Source: Novosphingobium sp. HII-3 | GTDB taxonomy: Bacteria > Pseudomonadota > Alphaproteobacteria > Sphingomonadales > Sphingomonadaceae | Length of the DNA stretch: 64,000 bases | Direction of reading: 5' to 3' | Assembly (NCBI RefSeq): GCF_002916655.1 | Contig: NZ_PPSM01000006.1 | Span: 1-64,000 of the forward strand | Part shown: in pieces, positions 9,785 to 18,219 of the stretch | Numbering within the stretch: the first letter of the stretch is position 1 | Layout: every line of letters begins with the position of its first letter | Program-made: the position numbers and the translations under genes | Notes under the pieces: model-generated | The model's database searches: none | Told to the model about the DNA's origin: nothing | The model's input: the letters and a program-made list of their open reading frames with translations, nothing else

Positions 9785-9804
9785 GATGTACTTCTCTGTA
9801 CATC
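9785..9804. promoter_or_regulatory. Inverted repeat abutting the TetR start codon
   Basis: GATGTAC - TTCTCT - GTACATC, perfect 7-bp arms with a 6-bp spacer, ending exactly before the ATG at 9805. Position and symmetry fit an autoregulatory operator for the TetR protein. Confidence 0.5.
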
Positions 9805-10413
9805 ATGGAAGTTTGCGCAGGAAAACGGCAGCAGAATCGGCTTAAGCGTCGGGCAGTCATCGTTGAAGTCGCTACGCGCGCCTTCCTTGAGCAGGGTTAT
9901 GCCGCCACCAGCATGTCGGCCATCGCCGATGAGCTTGGCGGCTCAAAGGCAACTTTGTGGTCTTATTTTGCGTCAAAGGAGGACCTGTTCATTGCCGTGG
10001 TAGATGGACAGGTGGACCTGTTCGCTGCGGAGATCGAGGTCGCAAGTGAGCCCCGCGCCTTCTCCGTTGAAGGCTTGCATCACTATTGTCTCACATTCTT
10101 GCGTACTCTAATGAAGCCGGAGGCTGTAGCACTGTTTCGCGTGATAATGGGCGACGGCGGTCGCTTCCCCGAGATTAATAGCATCTTTCACCTTCGTGGT
10201 CCGGCGCGTTTCTATGCCTATCTCAGCGGTTTTCTAGCCTCGCGGTTCGCCGCGGAAGAGGCAGCACGTTTGGCGCTGTTGATCAACGCGACGATGGCAG
10301 GCTGGCGGTCGCAGATCCTGACCCGCCCCGACCCGGTGCACCCGGGTGAGCTGGAACAGTTCGTAGATGATCTAATCGCCCATCTACGACTGACGGAAAG
10401 CCTGCCAGATTGA
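9805..10413 (+). CDS. TetR/AcrR family transcriptional regulator
   Basis: About 202 residues. The N-terminal helix-turn-helix is clear (VATRAFLEQGYAATSMSAIA, then GGSKATLWSYFASKEDLF). The C-terminal part resembles the AefR-like TetR C-terminal domain (FRVIMGDGGRFPEI, MAGWRSQILTRPDP). I prefer the ATG at 9805, directly after a palindrome; an in-frame ATG at 9742 would add 21 residues that look unrelated to the family. No obvious ribosome binding site precedes 9805, so a leaderless transcript is possible. The neighbouring genes are decayed, so its target is unknown. Confidence 0.83.
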   Translation: MEVCAGKRQQNRLKRRAVIVEVATRAFLEQGYAATSMSAIADELGGSKATLWSYFASKEDLFIAVVDGQVDLFAAEIEVASEPRAFSVEGLHHYCLTFLRTLMKPEAVALFRVIMGDGGRFPEINSIFHLRGPARFYAYLSGFLASRFAAEEAARLALLINATMAGWRSQILTRPDPVHPGELEQFVDDLIAHLRLTESLPD

Positions 10414-11464
10414 AACGGCGCCTTGAGCTTGTGTCGCGAGCAGCACGTCCTGCCGGTGCTGGCCGGCATGCTCAGGCTCGGCTCGCTGGAGGCCAACACC
10501 CATTCACTTCACGCCGGAGTCGGTACTCTAAATCAACCGGGTCGAGCGCTAAATTGCAGAGAGCGCCCGCAAGCAGTTAAAGCACGCCGTTAACGCCGCG
10601 ATCGGACAAATGGCGCAGGTTATACGCGCTTTGATCGGACGCTACATCCGATACCAGAAGCTATGCCGAGCGAGAGCTGCCTTCAAGAGTCCGAGCTCCC
10701 TGCGAACGAAAGTGGCAATAGCTTACGCAGCAGAAAAGCGGTCACACATCGATCATTCCCGCTCGCGTTGCGTGCTGGCTTGCCGAAGCTCGCTCCTGCG
10801 TCCTTTATCTATGGTGTTTAAGGCTAGATTCCGAATAGCGCGACGATGGTCAGGCCGAATCGGTTGATCACCGTCGCCGCGAAAAAGGCAATGCCCTATG
10901 GCATCGCCACGAACGCCTCCCTGATGGTCGCTGTCCCTAGTGGGCCGAGGCGGCGGATGGTCGGAGGGTTAATGGGCGTCGCAGCAGGACTTCTTTCCAC
11001 ACGTACGGAAAGGTAAGAGTCACGGACTATGTAGCCGATCCGATCGCAAGCATGTCCCTCGTCCAGCGCCATCGCAGCCTTGCCATCAGCGAGCATGTGA
11101 CCGGCGTCACACGCGGATGCCAGTGTGCCGAGGGCATGGGGGGCGGTCGTGACCGCCAGACAGCCATCGACGATTCAACGCAAGGCCTCACGCGGATCGA
11201 AGATGGCTACGGGGTCGAGCCAGCTGAACGGCTCACTGCAGCAGGCGGCATGACGTCCTTCATGTTGAGCAACGCGCCCAGATAAATCATCTGGTCGCCT
11301 CATGTGGACGGCGGCGCGGATGCGGTGACCATTGCCGGGTCTGCAAAAAGCCGGGAGTGATATCGTCAATGCATCCGCCATTCAGCCGGGGCAGCGCCTT
11401 CACGACGGGAAAAGCGGCGTGCTTGCGGGCGTCGCGCGCGAAATCACCGCCGATGTAATAGCGC
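10414..11464. other. Decayed intergenic region
   Basis: About 1 kb with no supportable gene. Around 10840-10910 the minus strand reads GIAFFAATVINRFGLTIVAL, a membrane-segment-like fragment that recalls the hydrophobic part of the small membrane gene at 14846-15181, but stops interrupt it. Confidence 0.4.
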
Positions 11465-11752
11465 TGGGCCACCTTCGTCATGGTGGCAAAGGACAAAGTT
11501 CGGGTGGATGGCGATGTGGCCTCGTTCCAGGAGCCGACCCGATCCGGCAACATCGCCAGCCGCAGCTTCTGCGCCGAGTGCGGAACTGCCATCTACTCCG
11601 AACCGGCTAAGAGCGCAGGCGCAAAGATGGTGAAGCTGAGCGTTCTCGACGATGCTCCGTGGGACACGGTAAAGGCGGCATTCTGGACCAGCGAGAAGCC
11701 AGCCTGGTTTTCGCTTCCCGCCGACCTGAAGCAGTTTGCCACACAGCCATGA
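11465..11752 (+). pseudogene. GFA-domain protein, 3' fragment
   Basis: The frame ATFVMVAKDKVRVDGDVASF, then FCAECGTAIYSEP, is the C-terminal half of the GFA (glutathione-dependent formaldehyde-activating, CENP-V/Mss4-like fold) family, including the second zinc CxxC pair. The N-terminal half with the first CxC / CxxC zinc ligands is missing; upstream in frame there are stops at about 11455-11460. An ATG at 11480 could open an 89-codon frame, but the product would lack half the zinc site. Confidence 0.6.
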
Positions 11753-11997
11753 CGCCCGTGAAGCAGAGCAATCAACGGCCTAATCGTTGATCGGCGGTTT
11801 ATTTCCTATAACGAGACTTTAGGTGCCGAAGCTTGGTCGTCGTCGCTGGTCATAAGTAGCAAAGCTTGCGCGAGCTTCAGGCTTGTAACATGAACGGCGT
11901 CAGCTGGTGCGTGTGCGGCAGTCGGATCTAGCGTGATTGCGAGGCCCCTGAGCTTCATTGGCCTGGTCGTCGTCGGTGCCCCAAGTTTTAGGCGCAG

Positions 11998-12240
11998 CTA
12001 TCCTGCGGCTGTCCGGCATTCTTGGAAGATCAGGCGGTTCATGTCGTAGGCAAGGCCCGCAAAGTTGATCTTGGCTTGGGCTTGCTTGATGCCGATGTTG
12101 CGGATGAACAGCCCGATCTGATCCTTTTGGCGAGCAAACACATGTTCGACATGGGCGCGGATCTTCGATTTGGCGGCATTGGCCTTGGGGGTGCGCTCGG
12201 GCATCGGGATATCGCGCGGTCTCTTGCGATGATTGCAACT
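11998..12240 (-). pseudogene. IS5/IS1182-like transposase C-terminal fragment
   Basis: The minus frame reads IRAHVEHVFARQKDQIGLFI, then RNIGIKQAQAKINFAGLAYD and MNRLIF, the typical end of an IS5-group transposase (VEHVFAxQK, IGxxxAxAKxxxANLAYN). The DDE core is absent. The N-terminal edge near 12240 is uncertain. Confidence 0.65.
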
Positions 12241-12414
12241 GACCCGGCTTCGCCGCTTGAGCTATGCCTCAATTGGAGCGGTCAGGCCTGCTGAGTTCAC
12301 AACAACAGCATAGGCCTCGCCGTTGACGGGAAATCGAGGATCCGGTAAGTTTCAAGGTGAAAGACAGCCCTGAGCGCGAGGGTCGCAATCCGGCGAGCGG
12401 TGAGGCTATGACGA

Positions 12415-12531
12415 TCAAGCCTGGTGCTCGCTCAAGCCGTGTTCCTGAGCGAAGTATTCCACCTCGTAGGGTTCATCGCCAGCCAGCCTGCTACCGTCGC
12501 GAGCATTCGTCTTAGTTTTATCGTTTGCCAT
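12415..12531 (-). pseudogene. DUF3606 small protein, truncated
   Basis: An ATG at 12531 preceded by GAGGACAAC opens MANDKTKTNARDGSRLAGDE and then PYEVEYFAQEHGLSEHQA before a stop. This matches the N-terminal two thirds of DUF3606 proteins (usually about 60 residues; pattern DGSR...YEVxYxxxxxGxSxxQ). The predicted second helix is missing, so the gene is likely truncated. Function of the family is unknown. Confidence 0.6.
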
Positions 12532-12886
12532 GTTGTCCTCTTGGTCACTGCCGACCGTTCAACGCAGCAGACCAGGCAAGGCTGTTAAACGTCAGTTGAA
12601 GTGGCGGAACCTCCTCAGAACGACCTGCTTGCCTCAACTGCCTTATGATGCCCTAAGAAGCAGCCGTGACACTCTGCTCTCGGCCGATCTAGTTGTCCGG
12701 CTTGGCCGCGTTCCAGTAGAGATCGAGCGGCCAGCGCTCTGGACATTGCGGCACCAGGCATAGCAGTGCGAGGCTAATCACTACACCATCGGCGCGGCTT
12801 TCCGACGATCGCGTCGCATCAGCGCGTAGTATATGCAGCGAGAGCGCGATCACGACGCGCTGGTGCCTGGGCAGCTTTGCCAAGGC
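12532..12886. other. Intergenic stretch, nothing recognised
   Basis: Lies between the DUF3606 start and the dnaE2 fragment end. No gene, repeat or terminator that I can support. Confidence 0.4.
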
Positions 12887-13586
12887 TCAATGGAACCCAT
12901 GCGACTTGAAGCGCACGACCTCCTCCAGGTCCATGCCGTTGACATGGGGCGGCCAATAGGAGTTGTTCGGCTTCGGGCTCCAGCCTTTGTCGCCGCGGTC
13001 GGGCGAACCCACATGACGCGCCCCATCGCCTCGGCCGGTCCGGTGCAGAAAGGACATCTCGCCCACTTGGTGGAGCAGAGGGCCGTGATCAATGATCTTG
13101 TCGCAGATGACGTGGATGACCTCGCCTTCCTTCTGCACGCGCCCCTTCATGCCGATCACGACGCAGACATCACCGTGCGGCATTGAGCCTTGAAGCGGTC
13201 GGGCCAAAGGATGCCGTTCGCAATGCCGGTTTCGTCCTCGATGGTGATAAAGAGGACGCCCTTGGCGTTTCCCGGCTTCGGCGGACCAGGATGATGCCGG
13301 CGACCTCGATATGGCGGCCTTCACGAATGGTCAGCAGATCCGCGCACCGGGTCACACCACGCCGGGTCAGATCTTCTCGGAGGAAGGTAAGGGAATGGAC
13401 TCGAATCGAGAGCTGCAGCGAGCGATAGTCCTCAATCACCTCGCGTCCGTCCGTCAGCGGCCGTAGCTCCACGGCAGGCTCGGTTCCTTCCGCACTGAAG
13501 GTCTCAGCCGCGCGATCGGCGGCAGCGAACAGCGGCAGCGGGGCCTCACCTAGCCCGCGAACCTTCCAGAGCCCTTGCCGGCAGCG
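12887..13586 (-). pseudogene. dnaE2: Error-prone DNA polymerase DnaE2, 3' fragment with two frameshifts
   Basis: Three frames together give the DnaE2 C-terminus: GLWKVRGLGEAPLPLFAAAD, REVIEDYRSLQLSIRVHSLT and [14 protein letters not shown]; after a shift near 13280, [20 protein letters not shown] and [14 protein letters not shown]; after a second shift near 13165, KGRVQKEGEVIHVICDKIID and the ending EEVVRFKSHGFH. The catalytic PHP and palm parts are absent. DnaE2 works with ImuA and ImuB in damage-induced mutagenesis; this copy is dead. The 5' edge joins a different gene at about 13586. Confidence 0.85.
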
Positions 13587-13847
13587 GCAACGGGTTGACC
13601 TTCGCGGTCGATCCGCCGTTCTGGCGCTCGGCCATCTGCACGAGAGCGCGCATGCCGGGCGGCAGCTGGTCATCAAAGCCCGGCGCTTTGTCCTCGATCA
13701 GCGCGACTGTGTGCAGAGTGGTTGCGTGCATTGCGGCAACTGCGAGTTCTCGTCGACGCCGGTGCCAACCTGCCGCAGCTTCTGGGCCATGGCGGGCAAT
13801 GCAAGCGACACTGCGACTACGGTCGTGAGCCGGTAGATCTTCTTCAT
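13587..13847 (-). pseudogene. Secreted CsgG-like protein, 5' fragment, fused to dnaE2 remnant
   Basis: An ATG at 13847 with GGAG upstream opens a signal peptide (MKKIYRLTTVVAVSLALPAM, cleavage near AQ). QVGTGVDENSQLPQCTQPL follows and, after a frameshift near 13710, VALIEDKAPGFDDQLPPGMR and ALVQMAERQNGG. This recalls a CsgG-like secreted protein known next to conjugation genes in sphingomonads (from memory, moderate). The frame is cut at about 13590 where dnaE2 sequence begins, so this is a deletion junction. Confidence 0.5.
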
Positions 13848-13880
13848 GTGAGTTCTCCAAGCAAAGGTGCATTAAGGGGG

Positions 13881-14853
13881 TTAGAAGGTCGGGTCCGACC
13901 AGCGGTTGACGGTCTCCACAGCGCCTTTGATGCGCCGCCGCAGATCGATCCCGCGGCCCGGGCCATCGAAGTCCCACTTCACGACCGCGTCTTCGGTAAC
14001 CGTGTTCGGTCCGAAGAACTCATCGTCTCCGTGCCAGGTGCGGCCTTCGATAAGCCGCAGGGTCCATGTCCCGCGTGGCACTAGGACGTGGGCGGCGTCA
14101 TTCTCCCGGACGTAAGTCGCGAAGATCGCTTCGGATCGCTGGTTAAGGAGCTGAACGACAGCGTTGCGGTCGCCGGTGATAATCTCGAATGGGGTAGTGG
14201 GTCCCGAAGCGTAGCCTCGGCGCACCTTGAACTCCCCACTCTCCGGGAACCGCTCGGAAAACCGATATCTGGCAGGAAGTCCCAGCGTTTGGCGTCCGAG
14301 TACATCCGCACGCCGTAAGTCAGCAGGACCAACGGCAGGATGAGCTTGCCAGCCCAAGCCATCCGCGCCTTTGCGGCCCGTCCACGTGCGCGTTTGGGGC
14401 GCCAGCGGTTCTTCTGGTAGTCGAAACCCTGGTTCTTTGGCTCGAACCAAGGGCCATTCGAGGCCTTGGGTTTATACTCCGGCTTGGCGGAAGCGTAGCC
14501 CGGGTGCCTGCTCTTGATTGCCTCTGACGGGTCTTTACCAATCCAGCTCACGCTTTCCAGCGGAACGTCGTCGCGCTCCACGCGCGACTTTTTGCTGTTC
14601 CAGCGCGTGTCCGATTTAAGCCCTTCTTCGGCGCGAGGATGGCTCCCATCGAGACCTGCGCGTGGATTCTCGCCCACGGCAGCGCCGCCCCGTTGTAGGC
14701 CATCGTGCGGCGTTCGATGTTGGTCATCAGCGGCACCGGTCGGACATCGAGCGTTGGGCCGGACGGTCGGGCGAGAGCCGTCTTCAGGAGTAAGGCGATG
14801 CCGACGAGGATCAGAAGCGGCACCATCATGCCAATCAGAGAGCTGTTAGCCAT
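13881..14853 (-). pseudogene. Membrane-anchored plasmid protein, broken (DUF2726-like N-terminus)
   Basis: The ATG at 14853 has GGAGGG 7 nt upstream and overlaps the stop of the upstream gene. The N-terminus has one membrane segment (MMVPLLILVGIALLLKTALA), then PTLDVRPVPLMTNIERRTMA and ARIHAQVSMGAILAPKKGL, which recall DUF2726 proteins. The frame then shifts near 14620 into a basic linker with a second membrane segment (KLILPLVLLTYGVRM), and again near 14250 into VRRGYASGPTTPFEIITGDR onward. Either one broken gene or two fused remnants. Confidence 0.5.
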
Positions 14854-15181
14854 CGACCAACCCTCCGTGTGAAGCATGCAGCTTCGCCGAAGCGCGCACC
14901 TGGGCGCGTGCCCGATGGTATTCGAGGCAAGTGCCGAACAGGGCGACGAAGGTCACCGCGATGCGGCCGACCACCGCGGCGGCGAAGAGTGCAAAGCCGA
15001 TGGCAGCGATATCGGCAACGACATGCTGGCGAGCATTGATGACGGCCAGCTCGTAGCATCCGGCAGGACTGTGCACCTCGCGGTTGCAAGTTGCAGGTTG
15101 GTCGATGGTGATGGCGTCGGCGAACTCCTGGGGGCCGCTCTGACGGACGATGGAGGCCAACGCATTTGACGGTTCGATCAT
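14846..15181 (-). CDS. Small membrane protein next to the relaxase
   Basis: About 111 residues starting MIEPSNALASIVRQSGPQEF, with a single strong hydrophobic stretch (residues about 60-85, ADIAAIGFALFAAAVVGRIA). The start at 15181 is favoured because GGAG lies 8 nt upstream; the ATG at 15196 has no site. It sits directly downstream of the relaxase gene and is probably in its transcript. No family recognised. A role at the membrane in mobilisation is possible but unproven. Confidence 0.65.
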   Translation of the reverse strand: MIEPSNALASIVRQSGPQEFADAITIDQPATCNREVHSPAGCYELAVINARQHVVADIAAIGFALFAAAVVGRIAVTFVALFGTCLEYHRARAQVRASAKLHASHGGLVDG

Positions 15182-15192
15182 GTGTTCGCTCC

Positions 15193-18100
15193 TCATCGGC
15201 TGCGTTCGATGTTGCGTTCGGGTAGGTCGACCTCTTTCGCCGGCGGCGGCATCGCGGCGTCCTTGGCTGGCGTAGGCGGATCGACGCCGTGGGTCGGGAA
15301 ACCGGCTTTCACGGAAGCGCCAAGAAGGATGTCCGAAGGGATGGTCGGGTTGAACAAGCCTGCGTTCGACGTATCCAGGCTGCGCCCGGTATCGATTCGC
15401 TTCTCGCCGATCGTCTCCAGCGCACTCGGCTTGTCGCCCGGGTTGTGCGTGATGGTCTGGAGGACCTGGTCCCTGTCGTTGGTGAAGATCTCGATGTCGA
15501 AGCGGACACGGGTCAGCATCACGTAGGTCAGGCGCTGTGTGGCGAGGTTCTGCTCGGCCGAGTGCATGGCGCCAATCCCCCTGTCGGTCGTCATGCCCTG
15601 AGCCTGGTGCATGTTGATCGCGTAGGAGAGCCCGAGACGCTCCAGCATCTTGTCGCCCTGCTGAAGCTCGAAGACCTCGCCCCTGGAGTTCTCGATCTTC
15701 ACGCCATGTTCGCTGACCGAAAGGACCTTGGCCTGATCGGAGTTGTCCAGGTTTCTGGTCTTGTCGGTGTCGGTCCAGCGGATCTTGTCGCCCTCGTGCA
15801 GGGTCGTATCCATCTTTTCGTAGAGCTTCAGCGCGTCCTTCTTGTCGTCGGGGTGGACCCGCTGTGGATCGAAGCTGATCTGCGTTCCGCGTTCATTACG
15901 CACGATGACGCGGCCCTTTGCGTCGGAACCGAGCACTTCGTAGCGTCCGCGCGCCAGGCTCACCTCGGGCGAATTGCGCGCAACGTCCAGGACCTGCCCC
16001 GCGCTGTAGGTCTGCAGGTAGCGCATCTCCTCGCGTGTGGTGTTCACTTGCTGGAGTGTGGTGAGCTGGACGCCCTCGCCCTTGATCGTTCCTTCCTGCT
16101 TGAGACCCTCTTGGACGAGCCTGTTGAGGGTCGTGCGCGCGGCGCGGCCGGACGAGTAGATCGCAGTGCCGTCGCGATCCTCAGCCGGCAAGCTGAGCCA
16201 CTTCTCTGCAGCCTTCTCAAGGTAGTCGTTCCCGTGGGCCTGCACCCGGTCGCCCAGGACGTCGAATGCCTCCCGAAAGTGGCCAGCGCGGCTCAAGGCG
16301 GCGACCTGCTGCATGTGCTCGGTCTTCTGGCGCTGGCTGATGTCCAGCTTGGCCATTGCCGGTTGGTGGCTCTGCACGAGCTGGAAGGCTTTGCCGGCGT
16401 CGATCGACTGCAGCTGCTTGAAGTCGCCGATCATGACGAGGCGATCGACCTTCAGGCTGTTGGCGATCGTCACCAGGTTGTTCATGGCGTCGTTCGCCAC
16501 CAGTGAGGACTCGTCGAGCACGATGACCTTGCCTGCCAGCGCTGCACTGGAGGCATCGAACGCAGGCCCCCTCCCCGCCAGCGCGCCGCGCAAATGTGCG
16601 TTGACGAAGCTGGACACCGTCTGGCTCTCGATCTTCGCCTCGTCGCGCAGCATGCCTACCATCTTGTTGGCAAAGGCGAGGCCGATCGTCTCGCGTCCCT
16701 CCTGAGCTGCGAGTTCCTTGATCGAGTGGATCAAGGTGGTCTTGCCGGCGCCGGCGATGCCCTGGATCACGGCGATGCGATCGGAGGTCGAGAGCGCCAG
16801 CGTAGCGGCCGCGAGCTGCTCGCCATTGAGCTGGTGCTCGCCGGTCGTGGCCTTCAGACGTTCTGCAACGTCGGCGCCGGCGACGATTGGCGTTGAGGCC
16901 TCACGGCCCTTGTCGATGCCGGCGAGCAGCTGGCGTTCCTGGCCGACGTGTTCGGGCGTCGTGACGTGGGTGAAAGCGCCGTCCAGGCGCTCGGTAGCCC
17001 CTTTGATGAGCTGGCCGCTCTCCATCAGCGCCGATACGCGTTTCTCGACGCCTTCGATGTTCACCCCGGCGAGCCCGAGATTAAGCGCGGTCTTGTAGAT
17101 GTCCGTGAGCGAGAATGCCGCCTCTCGCTGGCCCAGGATACGCACAGCCGAGCCCACGGCCATTTCCGTGCGCAACTGCCCCGGCGTAAGCGCCACGCGC
17201 GCGAGGCCCTGCGTCGTCAGGCTGTCCGACGGTCGTAGATATTCACCGATGACGTCGCGCACGTTTGCGATGACGTTCTGCAGCTTTCTGGAGAGACCGA
17301 TAGGGCGATCGCGATCGTTCGCCATGCCGCTGCGGCCGAGCGCTTCGGCAAGAAGGGCCTTGCCATCGAAGCCCAGAGCGGCGGAGCGCGCAACCCAGGT
17401 CTCACCTAGCTTTGCGCGGTCCTCGACTTCGAGCTTAGCATCCCGCGTGTTGACCACGACGCGGTCCCGGCCTTGCGGTGTCGAGATGCCGATCTCGTTG
17501 GCTTTATCGACGATCTCCTCGCGGCGCTTGCTGAGCTCCTGCATGACTTCCTTAGGAACTCCTTTGATCTCGAAGGCGCCGTGCTTGCCGGACATCTGGG
17601 TCTCGTATCCGAGCTTGGCGAGCTCTTGTCGGAAGGCGGCATGGTAGGCCGATCCGATCGTGGTGTTATTCCGCCATAGTTCGTGATTGCGCAACGCCTG
17701 CCACTTACCCGCGGCCGTCCGGGTGATCGCAGCCACGACCACATGGATATGCCCTTGCGGATCGAGCTTGCGGCTCGTGTCGTGCTCGAACAGCGCGTAA
17801 ACGAGATTGCCCGTCCTGACGGGTTCACCTGTCTTGCTGCGGCTGTAATCGCGCGCCTCTGCCATGGTCTTTTCGACCCAGGTCATCGTCGCTTTGACGC
17901 CGGTCATATGCGCTTCGAGGATACGCTTGTCGCCGGCGATGTAGGCCATCACGCTCGCCGATTTCGGCATCGAGAACGTCATGTCGATGCCGGTCGTGCG
18001 CTTGGCTGTCTGATTGACCAGCGTGCCGTCCGGCAGCTTTCCGTTGAGGATGTTCTCGAAGTCTTCCTTGGCTACCGCCCCGGACAGACCGAGCGCTTCA

Positions 18101-18216
18101 GCGCCCTTCCCTGCCCAACCGGTAGCCTCGGCGGAATGCTCGGCTGTGTAGTAGTCGTCCTTGGCGAAGTAGCTTGCGGCTCCCCCTGCGGAGCGCACCG
18201 ACGCGATGGAGTGCAT
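15193..18216 (-). CDS. MobF-family conjugative relaxase-helicase (TrwC/TraI-like)
   Basis: A 1,007-residue protein. The N-terminal relaxase domain has paired catalytic tyrosines at 22-23 (KDDYYT) and the three-histidine metal site H145, H156, H158 (HDTSRKLDPQGHIHVVV). The C-terminal half is a RecD-like helicase with Walker A at about 486-493 (GIAGAGKTT), Walker B VIVLDESS (about 564-570) and late motifs near YAINMHQAQGMTTDRG. It would nick oriT, stay covalently bound to the 5' end and unwind the strand for export. Its start lies 3 nt after the coupling protein stop. Complete and in one frame, unlike the genes just downstream. Confidence 0.93.
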   Translation of the reverse strand: MHSIASVRSAGGAASYFAKDDYYTAEHSAEATGWAGKGAEALGLSGAVAKEDFENILNGKLPDGTLVNQTAKRTTGIDMTFSMPKSASVMAYIAGDKRILEAHMTGVKATMTWVEKTMAEARDYSRSKTGEPVRTGNLVYALFEHDTSRKLDPQGHIHVVVAAITRTAAGKWQALRNHELWRNNTTIGSAYHAAFRQELAKLGYETQMSGKHGAFEIKGVPKEVMQELSKRREEIVDKANEIGISTPQGRDRVVVNTRDAKLEVEDRAKLGETWVARSAALGFDGKALLAEALGRSGMANDRDRPIGLSRKLQNVIANVRDVIGEYLRPSDSLTTQGLARVALTPGQLRTEMAVGSAVRILGQREAAFSLTDIYKTALNLGLAGVNIEGVEKRVSALMESGQLIKGATERLDGAFTHVTTPEHVGQERQLLAGIDKGREASTPIVAGADVAERLKATTGEHQLNGEQLAAATLALSTSDRIAVIQGIAGAGKTTLIHSIKELAAQEGRETIGLAFANKMVGMLRDEAKIESQTVSSFVNAHLRGALAGRGPAFDASSAALAGKVIVLDESSLVANDAMNNLVTIANSLKVDRLVMIGDFKQLQSIDAGKAFQLVQSHQPAMAKLDISQRQKTEHMQQVAALSRAGHFREAFDVLGDRVQAHGNDYLEKAAEKWLSLPAEDRDGTAIYSSGRAARTTLNRLVQEGLKQEGTIKGEGVQLTTLQQVNTTREEMRYLQTYSAGQVLDVARNSPEVSLARGRYEVLGSDAKGRVIVRNERGTQISFDPQRVHPDDKKDALKLYEKMDTTLHEGDKIRWTDTDKTRNLDNSDQAKVLSVSEHGVKIENSRGEVFELQQGDKMLERLGLSYAINMHQAQGMTTDRGIGAMHSAEQNLATQRLTYVMLTRVRFDIEIFTNDRDQVLQTITHNPGDKPSALETIGEKRIDTGRSLDTSNAGLFNPTIPSDILLGASVKAGFPTHGVDPPTPAKDAAMPPPAKEVDLPERNIERSR

Positions 18217-18219
18217 GAG

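Noticed and set aside
15289..16506. A 405-codon plus-strand frame opposite the relaxase helicase domain.
   Set aside because: Shadow; the relaxase frame carries all conserved motifs.
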